Source: an archaeon (GTDB lineage Archaea; Nanobdellota; Nanobdellia; Pacearchaeales; GW2011-AR1). From it: a DNA stretch of 64,000 nt. The notes below the pieces were generated by a model. That model was given only the letters and a program-made list of their open reading frames with translations. It was not told the origin of the DNA and ran no database searches. The translations under genes and the position numbers were made by a program. Of this stretch, positions 38,726 through 48,941 are shown one piece after another. Position 1 is the stretch's first letter. Each line of letters begins with the position of its first letter. The stretch is taken from the NCBI GenBank assembly GCA_018697035.1, contig JABHSE010000002.1:91160-155159 (forward strand), in the 5' to 3' direction.

Positions 38726-39748
38726 TCAAAGCATCAAAAACCCAATCAAAATAAATAAAATCTGAAACGCATGAATTAAATAAACAACCTTCCTTTCCGT
38801 AGCTCCTCTCCCCAAAATCTTAATCGCCAAATGCTCCAGACCATAAACCTTATCATGAGGCATTTTCAACTTCCCATCTTTAGTAGGAATACCAAATGAT
38901 TGCTTCTTCAACCCACCACGAGATTTTAAAATAACCTCCAAGATATACGGAATAAAAACCACAAACGCAATCTTTTCAAAGTTACCCAATATCGCCATGC
39001 TCGCAATCATCGCACCAACCCCATAAGTCAACATGTCCCCAGGAAAAACACTCGCTGGTACTTTATTGAAAATCCAGAATCCAAGTAATGCTCCAACCAT
39101 ACAAAGTCCAACAATTCCAAGCCAAGCCGAACCTGTAACATAAGAAACAAAACTCAAAAAGCCCAAAATTAAAATTCCCTGCCCAGCCTCCAACCCATTG
39201 TATCCAGCCAAAAAATTATAAGTCGTACTCGCACCAACAATAGCTAACGGAATCAGAAATAGCGGATACAATATACCAAAATCAATCAAACCAAAAAAAG
39301 GCAGCGACATAAAATGAGTACCGGCATTAATCACAACAAGTGGAACCGAAGCAGCCACCGCTAACAACAACCTAGCCTTTTTAGGCAAACCATACTTACC
39401 ATCCGAACGATTTCCCACGCTCCCTCGTCCTAGTAAATCATCAACCAAACCAATAATTCCAAGCATTAAGATAACTGCTAATAAAGCAAAAATCTCTAAG
39501 GCCTTAATTTGCCCACCAAACAAAAAAGTTTTCAAAGCAACATAACTCAAAACCCCTAAAACAAAAGCCATAATGACGATAACCCCACCACTCGAGGCCA
39601 CATTCTTCGGATGCCCAAACTTATTCATATCTTCCCAAACTAAACCAATCCTACGACAAACTCGAATCCACATAGGTAAAGAGCTAATAGCTAGAACAAA
39701 ACTTATCAAAACCGAAACCAATAATACATATTCCATAAATAAACTCAC
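38726..39748 (-). CDS. MraY/WecA/Alg7-type sugar-1-phosphate transferase (GT4 UDP-HexNAc-polyprenyl-P)
   Basis: GLVDDLLGRG, FLAGYNGLEAGQGI, SVFPGDMLTYGVGAMIASMAI. Confidence 0.92.
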   Translation of the reverse strand: MSLFMEYVLLVSVLISFVLAISSLPMWIRVCRRIGLVWEDMNKFGHPKNVASSGGVIVIMAFVLGVLSYVALKTFLFGGQIKALEIFALLAVILMLGIIGLVDDLLGRGSVGNRSDGKYGLPKKARLLLAVAASVPLVVINAGTHFMSLPFFGLIDFGILYPLFLIPLAIVGASTTYNFLAGYNGLEAGQGILILGFLSFVSYVTGSAWLGIVGLCMVGALLGFWIFNKVPASVFPGDMLTYGVGAMIASMAILGNFEKIAFVVFIPYILEVILKSRGGLKKQSFGIPTKDGKLKMPHDKVYGLEHLAIKILGRGATERKVVYLIHAFQILFILIGFLML

Positions 39749-39775
39749 AAATCACACCTTAAAAATATTTAGATT

Positions 39776-40630
39776 CTAAAAAAACAAAGGCGTCAAATAA
39801 ACTTCCATCAAAGCCGCCACAATCAGAATCATAATCGCAATAACAATCATCAAAAGAGAATCCTGCAAGATTGCCCAAGTCCCCTCACCTCTCAAATCTC
39901 TCCGAATCACCGCAACAGAAACAATCCCTCCAGCCAAAGCCCCAACAAAATAAGCCGCAATCTCAGGCACCCCATGGATCATATATCTGAACAAACCAAT
40001 TGGCAACTGAGCTAAACTCTTGTTTGTAAAAATCCCAATAGCAGCAGCAATCACACTCGCGTTCCAAACAAGAATAAACATTGCACCAGCTCCAAACGCC
40101 AAAGAAAATAGAATAGTAAAAATAAGAACATAGACATTATTAGCAAAAATTCCCAAGACAGCATCAGTTCCAGCAACTTTCCCCGTTCCGATAGGAATGC
40201 TATTTTGTTCTATGCAATAATTAAAATTAGCAGGATTATTTATAGCACAAAAGGTTTTAATCTGAAAATTAAAATTAGGGCCAACGACATCCGGAGCTAC
40301 AGAATACCAAAAAGAAAACGCAACAATAAGACCCAAAAACATCCACATCAATGCATGAACAGCCTTAGAATGTTCCTTAATTAATTTCCCCGAATCATTA
40401 ATTTCGATATCCTTACCTTCCTCTAATTTGATAAGATAATACATAAAAGGCATACAGCAAATAACAGTAAAGGTAACAAGCAAAAGACCTCCTCCTTCTT
40501 TTAAAATAGAATCCTTACCAAAAACAAACACAACCAAAGCAAGCGAAACACTAGCCCAAACCAATCCAACAAAAAACATCTCCCACGGCCTTCTCTCTGC
40601 TCTCTTCGGCTTCATCAAAATCTCTAACAT
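39776..40630 (-). CDS. stage II sporulation protein M-like (SpoIIM) membrane protein
   Basis: NKSLAQLPIGLFRYMIHGVPEIAAYFVGALAGG; start placed at MLEILMKPKRAER. Confidence 0.8.
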   Translation of the reverse strand: MLEILMKPKRAERRPWEMFFVGLVWASVSLALVVFVFGKDSILKEGGGLLLVTFTVICCMPFMYYLIKLEEGKDIEINDSGKLIKEHSKAVHALMWMFLGLIVAFSFWYSVAPDVVGPNFNFQIKTFCAINNPANFNYCIEQNSIPIGTGKVAGTDAVLGIFANNVYVLIFTILFSLAFGAGAMFILVWNASVIAAAIGIFTNKSLAQLPIGLFRYMIHGVPEIAAYFVGALAGGIVSVAVIRRDLRGEGTWAILQDSLLMIVIAIMILIVAALMEVYLTPLFF

Positions 40631-40697
40631 AATATCATCTCTCTCATCAAAGCCAAAACAAACATATCTTTTTAAAGTTTTATCAACTTTATCCTCT

Positions 40698-41525
40698 ATG
40701 AAAAAGAAGGCGAATAGCTCTAGCTTCAAGAGAATACTCTCTAACATAAAATCAATCAAAATCCAAGGCGCCGAAAACGTTTGCAAAGCAGGAATCCAAG
40801 CCTACTTATTACAACCAAACAAAACCGCAGCAAAGCAAATCCTAGCAACTCGTCCAACAGAACCTCTCCTTCAAAACGCAATTAAAGTTTTAGAAAAGAC
40901 CAAGTTCAAAAAAAGAACAGCAAAAAAATTCCTAACCAATTTAAAAAAATCTCATGACAAAATATCAAGACTCGGAAACAAGTTAATAAAAAACGATATG
41001 AACATATACACCCACTGCCACAGCTCAACCGTAATAGATATCCTGAAACTAGCAAAAAAGAAAAAGAAAAAATTTGTAGTTTACACAACCGAAGTGGAAC
41101 CTCTTCTTCAAGGCAGAACAACAGCTAAAGATCTAGCAAAAGCAAAAATAAAAACAATAGTAGCTCCAGATCTAGCAGCTGAAAACTCCCTATCAAAATG
41201 CGACCTCTTCTTTTTCGGAGCCGATGCTTTCACAAAAACCGAAGTAGCAAATAAAATAGGAACTTCCACTTTGGTTAAACTTGCAAAAATTCACAAGGTT
41301 CCAACATATTCATGTGGGGTATCCTTAAAATTCACAAAAAAAATAACAATAAAAAAACGTTCAGGCAAAGAAGTTTGGGATGAACGAAACAAAAAAATAG
41401 AAGTTCTAAACCAGCCATTCGATAAAACAAAGTTAAAAGATCTAACGGGAATAATCTCAGAATATGGAATTCTAAAAAGAAAAGAATTTATCAAAAAGGC
41501 AAGGGTAAAATTAAAAAATATCTAA
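40698..41525 (+). CDS. eIF-2B alpha/beta/delta family (aIF-2B / ribose-1,5-bisphosphate isomerase-like)
   Basis: LATRPTEPLLQNAIK; YTHCHSSTVIDILKLA; FFFGADAFTKTEVANKIGTSTLVKLAKIHKVPTY. Confidence 0.88.
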   Translation: MKKKANSSSFKRILSNIKSIKIQGAENVCKAGIQAYLLQPNKTAAKQILATRPTEPLLQNAIKVLEKTKFKKRTAKKFLTNLKKSHDKISRLGNKLIKNDMNIYTHCHSSTVIDILKLAKKKKKKFVVYTTEVEPLLQGRTTAKDLAKAKIKTIVAPDLAAENSLSKCDLFFFGADAFTKTEVANKIGTSTLVKLAKIHKVPTYSCGVSLKFTKKITIKKRSGKEVWDERNKKIEVLNQPFDKTKLKDLTGIISEYGILKRKEFIKKARVKLKNI

Positions 41526-41815
41526 ATAGAAAAACTTACTTTTTCAGTCCCTACCCATTGTACAGCACAGGGATATACTAGTTTTGGAGCGTTATCATCG
41601 CAAAGACCCTCTTTGTTGTCAGAATTGTACTTTCTTATTGCAGACAATGTATAAGAGCCATATGTATTATCGCGTAAATCATCAGTAGACATAGAAGTGT
41701 GATTAATCAGTTTTACTAGTCTACTTTCATCAATATCTTTATTACTATAAACTCTCCCAATATATGTTATTCCATTGGCACAATCAGCCGCAAAAATCGG
41801 AATATCTTTTTCCAT
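41522..41815 (-). CDS. orphan hypothetical protein
   Basis: 97-aa ORF. Confidence 0.5.
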   Translation of the reverse strand: MEKDIPIFAADCANGITYIGRVYSNKDIDESRLVKLINHTSMSTDDLRDNTYGSYTLSAIRKYNSDNKEGLCDDNAPKLVYPCAVQWVGTEKVSFSI

Positions 41816-41869
41816 AGGATAAAAAACAAAAGATAATTTAAAAACAATTGTATGTTTTAATATATATGA

Positions 41870-42166
41870 TTAATCTTCAGGCACAATCCAATCTTTTTCA
41901 ACGTTAGGGTTGGTATAGTGCCAATATATGCCAGAATTAAACACAGCCCCACTATTCAAGATCATATCAGATAAATTATTATTTCTTGTTTCTTTATGTT
42001 CGTCTGAAAGAACAGCCGCAAGTTTACGACCTATAATTACTTCAGGATTTTTTGCAAAATAGCTTTCAGTATATGTAATCAAATCCCTGGGAGTTTCTAC
42101 GCCAGCCTCTACCATACCATTAACATATTTTTGCGTATCTTTCAAAATAGCCTTTTGCCTTTTCAT
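41870..42166 (-). CDS. orphan hypothetical protein
   Basis: ORF, start at MKRQKAILKDTQ. Confidence 0.5.
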   Translation of the reverse strand: MKRQKAILKDTQKYVNGMVEAGVETPRDLITYTESYFAKNPEVIIGRKLAAVLSDEHKETRNNNLSDMILNSGAVFNSGIYWHYTNPNVEKDWIVPED

Positions 42167-42214
42167 GAGGGCAAAAAACAAAATCACTTTAAAAAAATTT
42201 AGATAGTATAATAC

Positions 42215-42586
42215 CTAATCTTCAGGCACAACCTTGCCATCCAAAACCCACTCCTCAAACTCCTCCAAACTCCTCCACATAATCTTAAACGATTCCCCAT
42301 CCCCATTCCTCTCACAACTACTAGCCGAATAATCCCGACATATCTGTGGCCGCTTCTCATAATACCCACAAGACCCATCACTAGTCAACTTCTCACAAGG
42401 CCGATTCACCTGCATATTCCAACTATCATCATTATCAACAAAAACCCAAATATCCTTATGCAACAAAAACCACCGAATCTGATCATATTCTTTATCACTC
42501 TCAGGTGCATCAATTTCAACCGCAACATGCCGACAACATAAATCACAACCATCACACGGATTTTTCTCAACCATCTCCAAAATCAA
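42215..42586 (-). CDS. YkgJ family cysteine-cluster protein
   Basis: NPCDGCDLCCRHVAVEID; CGYYEKRPQICRDYSASSCE. Confidence 0.85.
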   Translation of the reverse strand: MILEMVEKNPCDGCDLCCRHVAVEIDAPESDKEYDQIRWFLLHKDIWVFVDNDDSWNMQVNRPCEKLTSDGSCGYYEKRPQICRDYSASSCERNGDGESFKIMWRSLEEFEEWVLDGKVVPED

Positions 42587-42985
42587 TTATGCAACTTTAA
42601 GAACCTTACGCAAAATAATACTAGCCAAAACACTATAGCCCAAATAATACCAAAGCCAACCATTCCCCAACACCGGAACATAAACACCCCTAAGCCAAAC
42701 AAACAGAATCAAAAACGGAATCATAGTCACAAACAACGGCTTCATAGATGCCTTAAACATAACACCAGTCAACTTTAACATCTCACTATTGAGTTCCTGC
42801 ATAACACTAGGCTCTTTAGCTTTCTTCAACTCTTTCTGAATCTCTTTCTGCCTCTTCTTTAAGCTCTTCAAGTGTTCCTGGTTTGTCAACCACTTCTGAG
42901 CCAAAGTAGAAATCAACGTAACTATAACCGAAAAGATAGCAATGGAATATTTAGGACTAGCCACCATCATCTCTGTTAAACTCAT
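42587..42985 (-). CDS. DUF106 / EMC3-TMCO1 superfamily membrane protein
   Basis: Topology TM-coiled-coil-TM-TM, position next to secY. Confidence 0.82.
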   Translation of the reverse strand: MSLTEMMVASPKYSIAIFSVIVTLISTLAQKWLTNQEHLKSLKKRQKEIQKELKKAKEPSVMQELNSEMLKLTGVMFKASMKPLFVTMIPFLILFVWLRGVYVPVLGNGWLWYYLGYSVLASIILRKVLKVA

Positions 42986-43050
42986 AATACAAAATACAAC
43001 TCCAACCTATATAAATCTAATCCCCGCTTCATATCCAAACCAACAATTTT

Positions 43051-43089
43051 AATTATCACAACGAAATTACAAGCAAGAATAAAAATTAA
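43051..43089. repeat. 39-bp exact repeat copy 1 (secY 3' UTR)
   Basis: aattatcacaacgaaattacaagcaagaataaaaattaa; identical to 63558-63596. Confidence 0.9.
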
Positions 43090-44457
43090 TTAAGCCCCAA
43101 AGAACCCCTTCAAAGCCGGATTCATATCAACCGCATGCTGCTGCGCAATATTCTGATATAACTGATAAAGAATCATAACAGCCAAAAGAATAGCAGTTCC
43201 ACCGACAAGTGCTCCAAGCAAATCAGCAACAGAAGCTAAAAGCCCAATCGCAACACCACCCATAATTGTCAACGGTCCAATATACCTTTTCAAAATAGAT
43301 TCCAAAACTCGTTCATCTTTCCTAAATCCAGGCATACTCATACCACTACTAATAATCTTCTTCGCCTGACTTCGTGCATCCATCCCACTAGTCCCAACCC
43401 AAAAGAAAGCAAACAAAACCGAGAATATAGCATAAAACAAAATGTGCCCAACAGCTTGAGCCGCATAAATCCATCTAAAGCTCCCAGTGATAATAGTTTC
43501 TAAAATCGGAGTCGAACCAATCCAAAACGCAATCCCACTAACAGCCTGACCTCCTTCACTAAACCCTCCCAAAAAAGTAGGAGAACCCATCCAATTCTGC
43601 AACAAGCTCCCAAACAATTGCAAATTAGCAACCAAAGCCGAAACCAAAATAACAGGAATAACACCAGCATAAAAAAACTGCAAAGGCCATTTTACAGAAT
43701 GCCCACGAATTCTATCAAACGCTAACGGAATCTCAACCTTCAAACTCTGCGCAAAGATAACACCCAAAAACAAAGCAACAGTAGTAAGAATCGGAAACAA
43801 AGCCTGTGCGACACCAGTACCATCTCCAATAATCACAGAAGCAACAATAGCCAAAACCTTACCAACAGGCTCGATAACACCAGTCGGTCCAATAAACTGA
43901 AACAACTGACTAAACAATCTCCAACCAATACCAGCAGCAATAAACAAACTAACACCAGATCCAAAGCCCCACTTCTGAACAACCTCATCCATAAAAATAA
44001 TCAAAAAACCACCAACACACATCTGAAGAATAACAAGCCCAGTAAATCCAGGTTCAGCCGCAATCCCCTTCATCAAAACATAAACCATCGACTCAAAAAT
44101 CACAAACGCAAACGCCAACACTTTCTGCAAACCCTGGAAAAACTTCTTCCCCTCGCTCGTGCTCGTATCAATGTTAATAATCTGCGCCCCACTAAGCAAC
44201 TGCAAAATAATCGAACTCATCACAATAGGACCGATACCAAGACTAATAATCGAACCAAAACTCGTTCCAAGCAAAATAGCCAAATACTCAAACTGCGCAA
44301 GGCTCCCCTCACTAATTCCAAAAAGAGGAATATTTGCCAAAATAAAATAACCAACTAAAATAGTCAGCGTCCACTTCAACTTAACATTAAAACTAACCTT
44401 CTTCTCCGTCGGCGCCCGAACCTCAGGCAAATTATGCAATAAATCTCTCAAAGCCAT
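43090..44457 (-). CDS. secY: preprotein translocase subunit SecY
   Basis: SecY topology and archaeal sequence, end of spc operon. Confidence 0.95.
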   Translation of the reverse strand: MALRDLLHNLPEVRAPTEKKVSFNVKLKWTLTILVGYFILANIPLFGISEGSLAQFEYLAILLGTSFGSIISLGIGPIVMSSIILQLLSGAQIINIDTSTSEGKKFFQGLQKVLAFAFVIFESMVYVLMKGIAAEPGFTGLVILQMCVGGFLIIFMDEVVQKWGFGSGVSLFIAAGIGWRLFSQLFQFIGPTGVIEPVGKVLAIVASVIIGDGTGVAQALFPILTTVALFLGVIFAQSLKVEIPLAFDRIRGHSVKWPLQFFYAGVIPVILVSALVANLQLFGSLLQNWMGSPTFLGGFSEGGQAVSGIAFWIGSTPILETIITGSFRWIYAAQAVGHILFYAIFSVLFAFFWVGTSGMDARSQAKKIISSGMSMPGFRKDERVLESILKRYIGPLTIMGGVAIGLLASVADLLGALVGGTAILLAVMILYQLYQNIAQQHAVDMNPALKGFFGA

Positions 44458-44479
44458 GTATTATTCATCTCAAAATGTT

Positions 44480-45886
44480 TTATAAAGTTTTGTAGATTTG
44501 TCCTATACTAGAATCAGATTCAATAGTAACTCCTGGAACAATCCCTCCCCCAATACTCCTTTCCAGCTCTCCCATATGGTCCCCATCCATTGCAATAGCA
44601 GGAATTATTTTTTGCAATAACCACAGCTCCTGAGTCATAAGACCCATTTCATGAACTCCAGTATATAGAGCCCCCTGCTTTCCCTTAATCGGAATAACGA
44701 TCCCATTAACTCCTCTTTCCTTTAATCTATTAACAAATTTACTTGTTTCAGCACAACCCAATCCATACATAAGACTCTTATAATTGTTACAAAAGATAAG
44801 TTGACCCTCTCCCGACTTTTCAACTTCATCCTGAGATACAAAATTCAAGTCTCCCGTTATTCTATCCGCAACATAAGAATCAAAAGGTCCAGACAAAATC
44901 CTATCACTAGAGACCTTAGACAACTCAGAGATTCTTTTCTTTGGGGCATCATAATGTCTTAACTGAAATAAATGTGGAGAGAGCCGAGATATCCCCACAC
45001 AACTACCTTCAATTTCTATTTCTCGCTCATCTGTTTGCAACTCACCCAAAACACTAAATAATTCCCCTATCTCCCGGTGAGCACTAGGTCCTCTTCCAGA
45101 ATAAAATGGAACAAGAGACATATCAAGTCTTCCCATAAATCCAACACCATCAACTAACTCCTGATCAACTATTTCTTTCGGATTAGAGGGACTAATTACA
45201 TCAATTCTCCTTTGTATAAATTTTGCAAGTGACGAACTATGGTAATTATGGTTAAGATTGACAGCACTAAATCCATCCTCTCCAGCTTTAATCATACAAA
45301 TATCCCGATCCCCTCGAACAATCTTACTAGGAAGTCCCTTAGCTGCACAAATAACACTTCCCTTGCCAAAACGATTTTGAGTATTATACACAAAACCAGT
45401 ATCATCTGCACCAAAAGCTTCCATATACACTATATCAAGATCCTCATCATAATCATAATCTACACCAATATCACCAATCTCCATTGCGGCAACTTGCCCC
45501 ACAACAGCTCGAGCTCCAGATCCCCTAACCTTTTCAATAGCTTCAATGAGATCATTATAAGATTCTTTCATTCTATCTGGAGAATATAAAAAAGAATGAG
45601 TTTCGAACTTACCCGGAACTTCCCTAGGATCAGAACTTCTAGCAAGAACAATAGTAGGAGATCTCAGCTTAGAAGTTAGTTGCTCAAAATGAGATTTTAA
45701 TTCAGGACTATCCCCTTTATCATAATCAACAGAAATACCAAAACCCGGATCAACAATATAAGACCCGTCATTCTTACGAATCAATTCTACAAGACCCTCA
45801 GTCTTCATTCCAAACCTCTTAATACTTTCAGAGCTTCTCGCCAATTCATTCAATGTAACTATATTTTCCATCCTAATAGATATCAA
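44480..45886 (-). CDS. 468-aa protein, possibly PEP/pyruvate-binding (PPDK ATP-grasp)-like
   Basis: IVLARSSDPREVPGKFETHSF faintly resembles the PPDK/PEP synthase N-terminal motif; located between SecY and uL15. Confidence 0.4.
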   Translation of the reverse strand: MISIRMENIVTLNELARSSESIKRFGMKTEGLVELIRKNDGSYIVDPGFGISVDYDKGDSPELKSHFEQLTSKLRSPTIVLARSSDPREVPGKFETHSFLYSPDRMKESYNDLIEAIEKVRGSGARAVVGQVAAMEIGDIGVDYDYDEDLDIVYMEAFGADDTGFVYNTQNRFGKGSVICAAKGLPSKIVRGDRDICMIKAGEDGFSAVNLNHNYHSSSLAKFIQRRIDVISPSNPKEIVDQELVDGVGFMGRLDMSLVPFYSGRGPSAHREIGELFSVLGELQTDEREIEIEGSCVGISRLSPHLFQLRHYDAPKKRISELSKVSSDRILSGPFDSYVADRITGDLNFVSQDEVEKSGEGQLIFCNNYKSLMYGLGCAETSKFVNRLKERGVNGIVIPIKGKQGALYTGVHEMGLMTQELWLLQKIIPAIAMDGDHMGELERSIGGGIVPGVTIESDSSIGQIYKTL

Positions 45887-46365
45887 CTCTTTTTATCTTC
45901 AGTAGCCTTCTCTTTCTTCTCAACCTTAACATACTGCTTAACTTCCTTCTCCCTAACCGGCAAAACAATCTTCCCACCAGCCTTCTCCATCTTCTCAACA
46001 GCCAAAGCACTAGCAGCTCGAGCAGTGATAGTAGCCTTAAATCCTTCTCCCGAACCAAGAATTTTATATTTATTCAAATCAATTTTCTGTCCAGCTTTAG
46101 TAAACATATTCTGCTTAATATCATACAAATTAACTCTCTTCCGTGTATCCCTAGAAGTTCCCCTAGAAGTCGCACCCTGCTTCCCAAAATACTTACCCTT
46201 AACGCTCATCTCCGTAGACTGCTTCTTATGATCCGCCTTCTTCCCAGTTCCGGCCTTACCAAATCCACCCTTATTCCCATGACCCTTATGCTTCTGCCTA
46301 AATCCCCATCCAACAGTCCGAGCCCCACGAATCCTAGAATTCTTCGGCCTCTTATGAACTTTCAT
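45883..46365 (-). CDS. rpl15: ribosomal protein uL15
   Basis: RPKNSRIRGARTVGWGFRQKHKGHGNKGGFGKAG. Confidence 0.93.
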   Translation of the reverse strand: MKVHKRPKNSRIRGARTVGWGFRQKHKGHGNKGGFGKAGTGKKADHKKQSTEMSVKGKYFGKQGATSRGTSRDTRKRVNLYDIKQNMFTKAGQKIDLNKYKILGSGEGFKATITARAASALAVEKMEKAGGKIVLPVREKEVKQYVKVEKKEKATEDKKS

Positions 46366-46661
46366 AATCGCTCCTCCATGATTTTATTAAAAGAATTAAT
46401 AACCTCAGAATCAATACTAGATAAGTTAGACCACGGAATATTGGTCTTGAAATTACCAGTATAAGCATCATAACCCATTAAAGTTCTAGGCATCATTCCA
46501 TCTTCGTGCCTTGCAACTGTTGTCAATCCCTTATAAAAAGTATCAACAACAACCTGCTTCGTTCCGTTATATACAATTACTTGATTAACACTGATACCCC
46601 CTAGCTCTACTCCTGGTTTAATCTCCTGAACATTCCGAGCACATCCATCCCCACACATCAC
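46362..46661 (-). CDS. orphan ORF inserted between uL30 and uL15
   Basis: 99 aa, 4-nt overlaps with both neighbours. Confidence 0.55.
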   Translation of the reverse strand: MMCGDGCARNVQEIKPGVELGGISVNQVIVYNGTKQVVVDTFYKGLTTVARHEDGMMPRTLMGYDAYTGNFKTNIPWSNLSSIDSEVINSFNKIMEERL

Positions 46662-47002
46662 AACATCCTCCCAACCAATTTAACAAAATCCTCATGCTTA
46701 CCTAAAATACCCCTAGGAGTAGGCAACCTAGAACTCTTCTTGAAACCACCACGAGGCGGATGCAAAAAATAAACCCCTTCCTTAGCCGGCCTCTTCTCAT
46801 TCAACTCTTTAACGAACTCATCCGAAACACGACCATAAGCAACCTTCTTATCAACACTCATAACCATCCCCATCCTAACCTTATCATCTTCCTCAACAAA
46901 GATAGCACTAAACTTCTTCCCAAGCCTCAACCTTTTCATGGTCTCATTTTGAGTCTTCAAATTCTTAACCTGCCCAGCAATCCTCACAACAAAATATGCC
47001 AT
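46658..47002 (-). CDS. rpl30: ribosomal protein uL30
   Basis: FVVRIAGQVKNLKTQNETMKRLRLGKKFSAIFV; PPRGGFKKSSRLPTPRGILG. Confidence 0.85.
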   Translation of the reverse strand: MAYFVVRIAGQVKNLKTQNETMKRLRLGKKFSAIFVEEDDKVRMGMVMSVDKKVAYGRVSDEFVKELNEKRPAKEGVYFLHPPRGGFKKSSRLPTPRGILGKHEDFVKLVGRML

Positions 47003-47003
47003 C

Positions 47004-47333
47004 CTACAAAATCCCCCTTAGCATTTTTTGATAATAAACAACTTGCTTTTCGTCTGTGAGTTTAGAGGAAGATGTAAAAGATTGAACACTTTTGATAACA
47101 CCCTTTACAACCTGAACTCCAATATTCATAGCGTAAATTTCCCCTTCTTTTTCATTAACAACAGGAATATTATGAGTTTGATAAGTAGTCCCACCCCGAA
47201 GTCTCTTTCTTTGGACCACTCCGGTTTTCCCACCAAGAAAATTCCTACCTTCAACAATAGTTGCCAATTCTAATCCGTGCAAATTTTGCATAGAAGGGTT
47301 CCCTCCGAAATATACAGGATTCTCCATCTTCAT
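47004..47333 (-). CDS. orphan ORF inserted between uS5 and uL30
   Basis: 109 aa, coupled boundaries. Confidence 0.55.
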   Translation of the reverse strand: MKMENPVYFGGNPSMQNLHGLELATIVEGRNFLGGKTGVVQRKRLRGGTTYQTHNIPVVNEKEGEIYAMNIGVQVVKGVIKSVQSFTSSSKLTDEKQVVYYQKMLRGIL

Positions 47334-48163
47334 ATCCGAACCTCCCCAATCTTATTCAAAGCAGCCATACAAGCCTTAGCCGCATTAAAAGTAGTCCTCA
47401 ACTTACCCGAGGTCTTACTATAAACATCCTTAATCCCAACAGCCCTAAGTATCTTTTTCAACTCATCATTAACAACCAAACCAGTTCCCTGAGGCGCAGG
47501 CATCAATTCAATAACAACCGAAGAACACTTCCCCTTAACCGCAACCGGGATACTATGTTCCTCATCACACGAACAATCAAACGAAGCACACCCAAGCTTT
47601 ATCTTAGTAATATTCAACTTAGCCTTCCTAAAAGCCTTCTCCTTCGCCGGCAAAGTCTCAGCAGCCCGACCATATCCAATTCCAACATGCCCATGTCCGT
47701 CCCCTACAATAGCCATAACACCAAAAGTCAAAACACTACCCTCCTTGGTCTTCTTCTGCGTCTGCCTAAATGGTCTCCTCTTACCACCACCGAATTTACC
47801 CTTAGCCTGACCAATAAATAAAGTATCATTAATTAATCCAGGCAACAATAAATCAACAATCTCTGGCTCCATAATCTTTCGACCTTCACTCAAAACAACA
47901 TCGATATCAGTCACCTTTCCAGATCTAACAGCCCTACCCAATTCAGTTTTAGGAACCCATCTCTCCAACTTTTCCTTATGTTCCCGAGCAGCTCTTTCAT
48001 CCCAACTTTCTCTCGGTCCAAACTTTCCTCTTGGTCCTCCTCGTCTCTCTTCAACTTTAGCCTTTGCATCAAACTCCTTGGAAACTTTTTCATCCTTAAC
48101 CTTCTCCTTAGCTTCTACAGCAGCCTCCATTTCCTTCAACTGCTTCTCCGCTTCATTCACCAT
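47330..48163 (-). CDS. rps5: ribosomal protein uS5 with long charged N-terminal extension
   Basis: VLTFGVMAIVGDGHGHVGIGYGRAAET. Confidence 0.94.
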   Translation of the reverse strand: MVNEAEKQLKEMEAAVEAKEKVKDEKVSKEFDAKAKVEERRGGPRGKFGPRESWDERAAREHKEKLERWVPKTELGRAVRSGKVTDIDVVLSEGRKIMEPEIVDLLLPGLINDTLFIGQAKGKFGGGKRRPFRQTQKKTKEGSVLTFGVMAIVGDGHGHVGIGYGRAAETLPAKEKAFRKAKLNITKIKLGCASFDCSCDEEHSIPVAVKGKCSSVVIELMPAPQGTGLVVNDELKKILRAVGIKDVYSKTSGKLRTTFNAAKACMAALNKIGEVRI

Positions 48164-48681
48164 TATTTCAACCCTCCTTTTGCCCCAATACTCCGAGATT
48201 CGGGGTACACCGAGCGGTGAACTTTTTCAACCATGTCTTTCAAACCAGCATGCTCACCCATCAATCGATCTTCCGACGGAAACACCTTATCATTAGCAGC
48301 AACATCCAAACCACCCTCAATCAAACCCGCAATAACAGCAAAAACTCTCCCACCCTTCTCAGTCCGAGCCATTCCTAAATCAACAATATATTTCTTTTTA
48401 CCAAGCTTCTTCGCCATCAATATCCCAATCAAGTATCCAGCACTAATACCCTTCAAGCTCCCAGCCTTCTTCTCATCCCATCCATTCTTCAAAAGCTCCT
48501 TAGAAGTCATAGTAGCAATAACCTTATCCTGAGCCTCAACAGATTCAACAGCCTGCAAAACAAAATATTTATTCGTCCTCCTAACAACAATCCTAGGCAA
48601 ACCCGATGTCAACATAATCCGACGAGCCTTATAATCTGTTTTATTTTCTCTTCTCCTACGCTTCTGTGTCCTAAGCCCCAT
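48163..48681 (-). CDS. rpl18: ribosomal protein uL18
   Basis: RRRRENKTDYKARRIMLTSGLPRIVVRRTNKY. Confidence 0.92.
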   Translation of the reverse strand: MGLRTQKRRRRENKTDYKARRIMLTSGLPRIVVRRTNKYFVLQAVESVEAQDKVIATMTSKELLKNGWDEKKAGSLKGISAGYLIGILMAKKLGKKKYIVDLGMARTEKGGRVFAVIAGLIEGGLDVAANDKVFPSEDRLMGEHAGLKDMVEKVHRSVYPESRSIGAKGGLK

Positions 48682-48940
48682 GTTCCAAATCCCCCAAACT
48701 CATCGTTTTTTTAATTATAACTTCTCCAATAGCATTAGACATATTAACAAGTCTATTGTCAATAATACTACGACAAACAGGAATATTTGTACGTTCCTTA
48801 ATTGTATGAGCAACAACAGCAAATTTGTTAGACGCATCAATAGCTCCATCAATATCATCAAATTCCATGGCAGCATAATGATCCCTTGCATATTTCCTAA
48901 TTTCTCCAACTAGTTTTCCGATTGTATAACTATTTTCCAT
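48671..48940 (-). CDS. orphan ORF inserted between eL19 and uL18
   Basis: 89 aa, overlaps uL18 start by 11 nt. Confidence 0.55.
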   Translation of the reverse strand: MENSYTIGKLVGEIRKYARDHYAAMEFDDIDGAIDASNKFAVVAHTIKERTNIPVCRSIIDNRLVNMSNAIGEVIIKKTMSLGDLEHGA

Positions 48941-48941
48941 A

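Noticed and set aside
40631-40786. N-terminal extension of the SpoIIM-like ORF overlapping the eIF-2B-like gene
   Set aside because: Runs antisense through the divergent gene start; internal start at MLEILMKPKRAER is more plausible.
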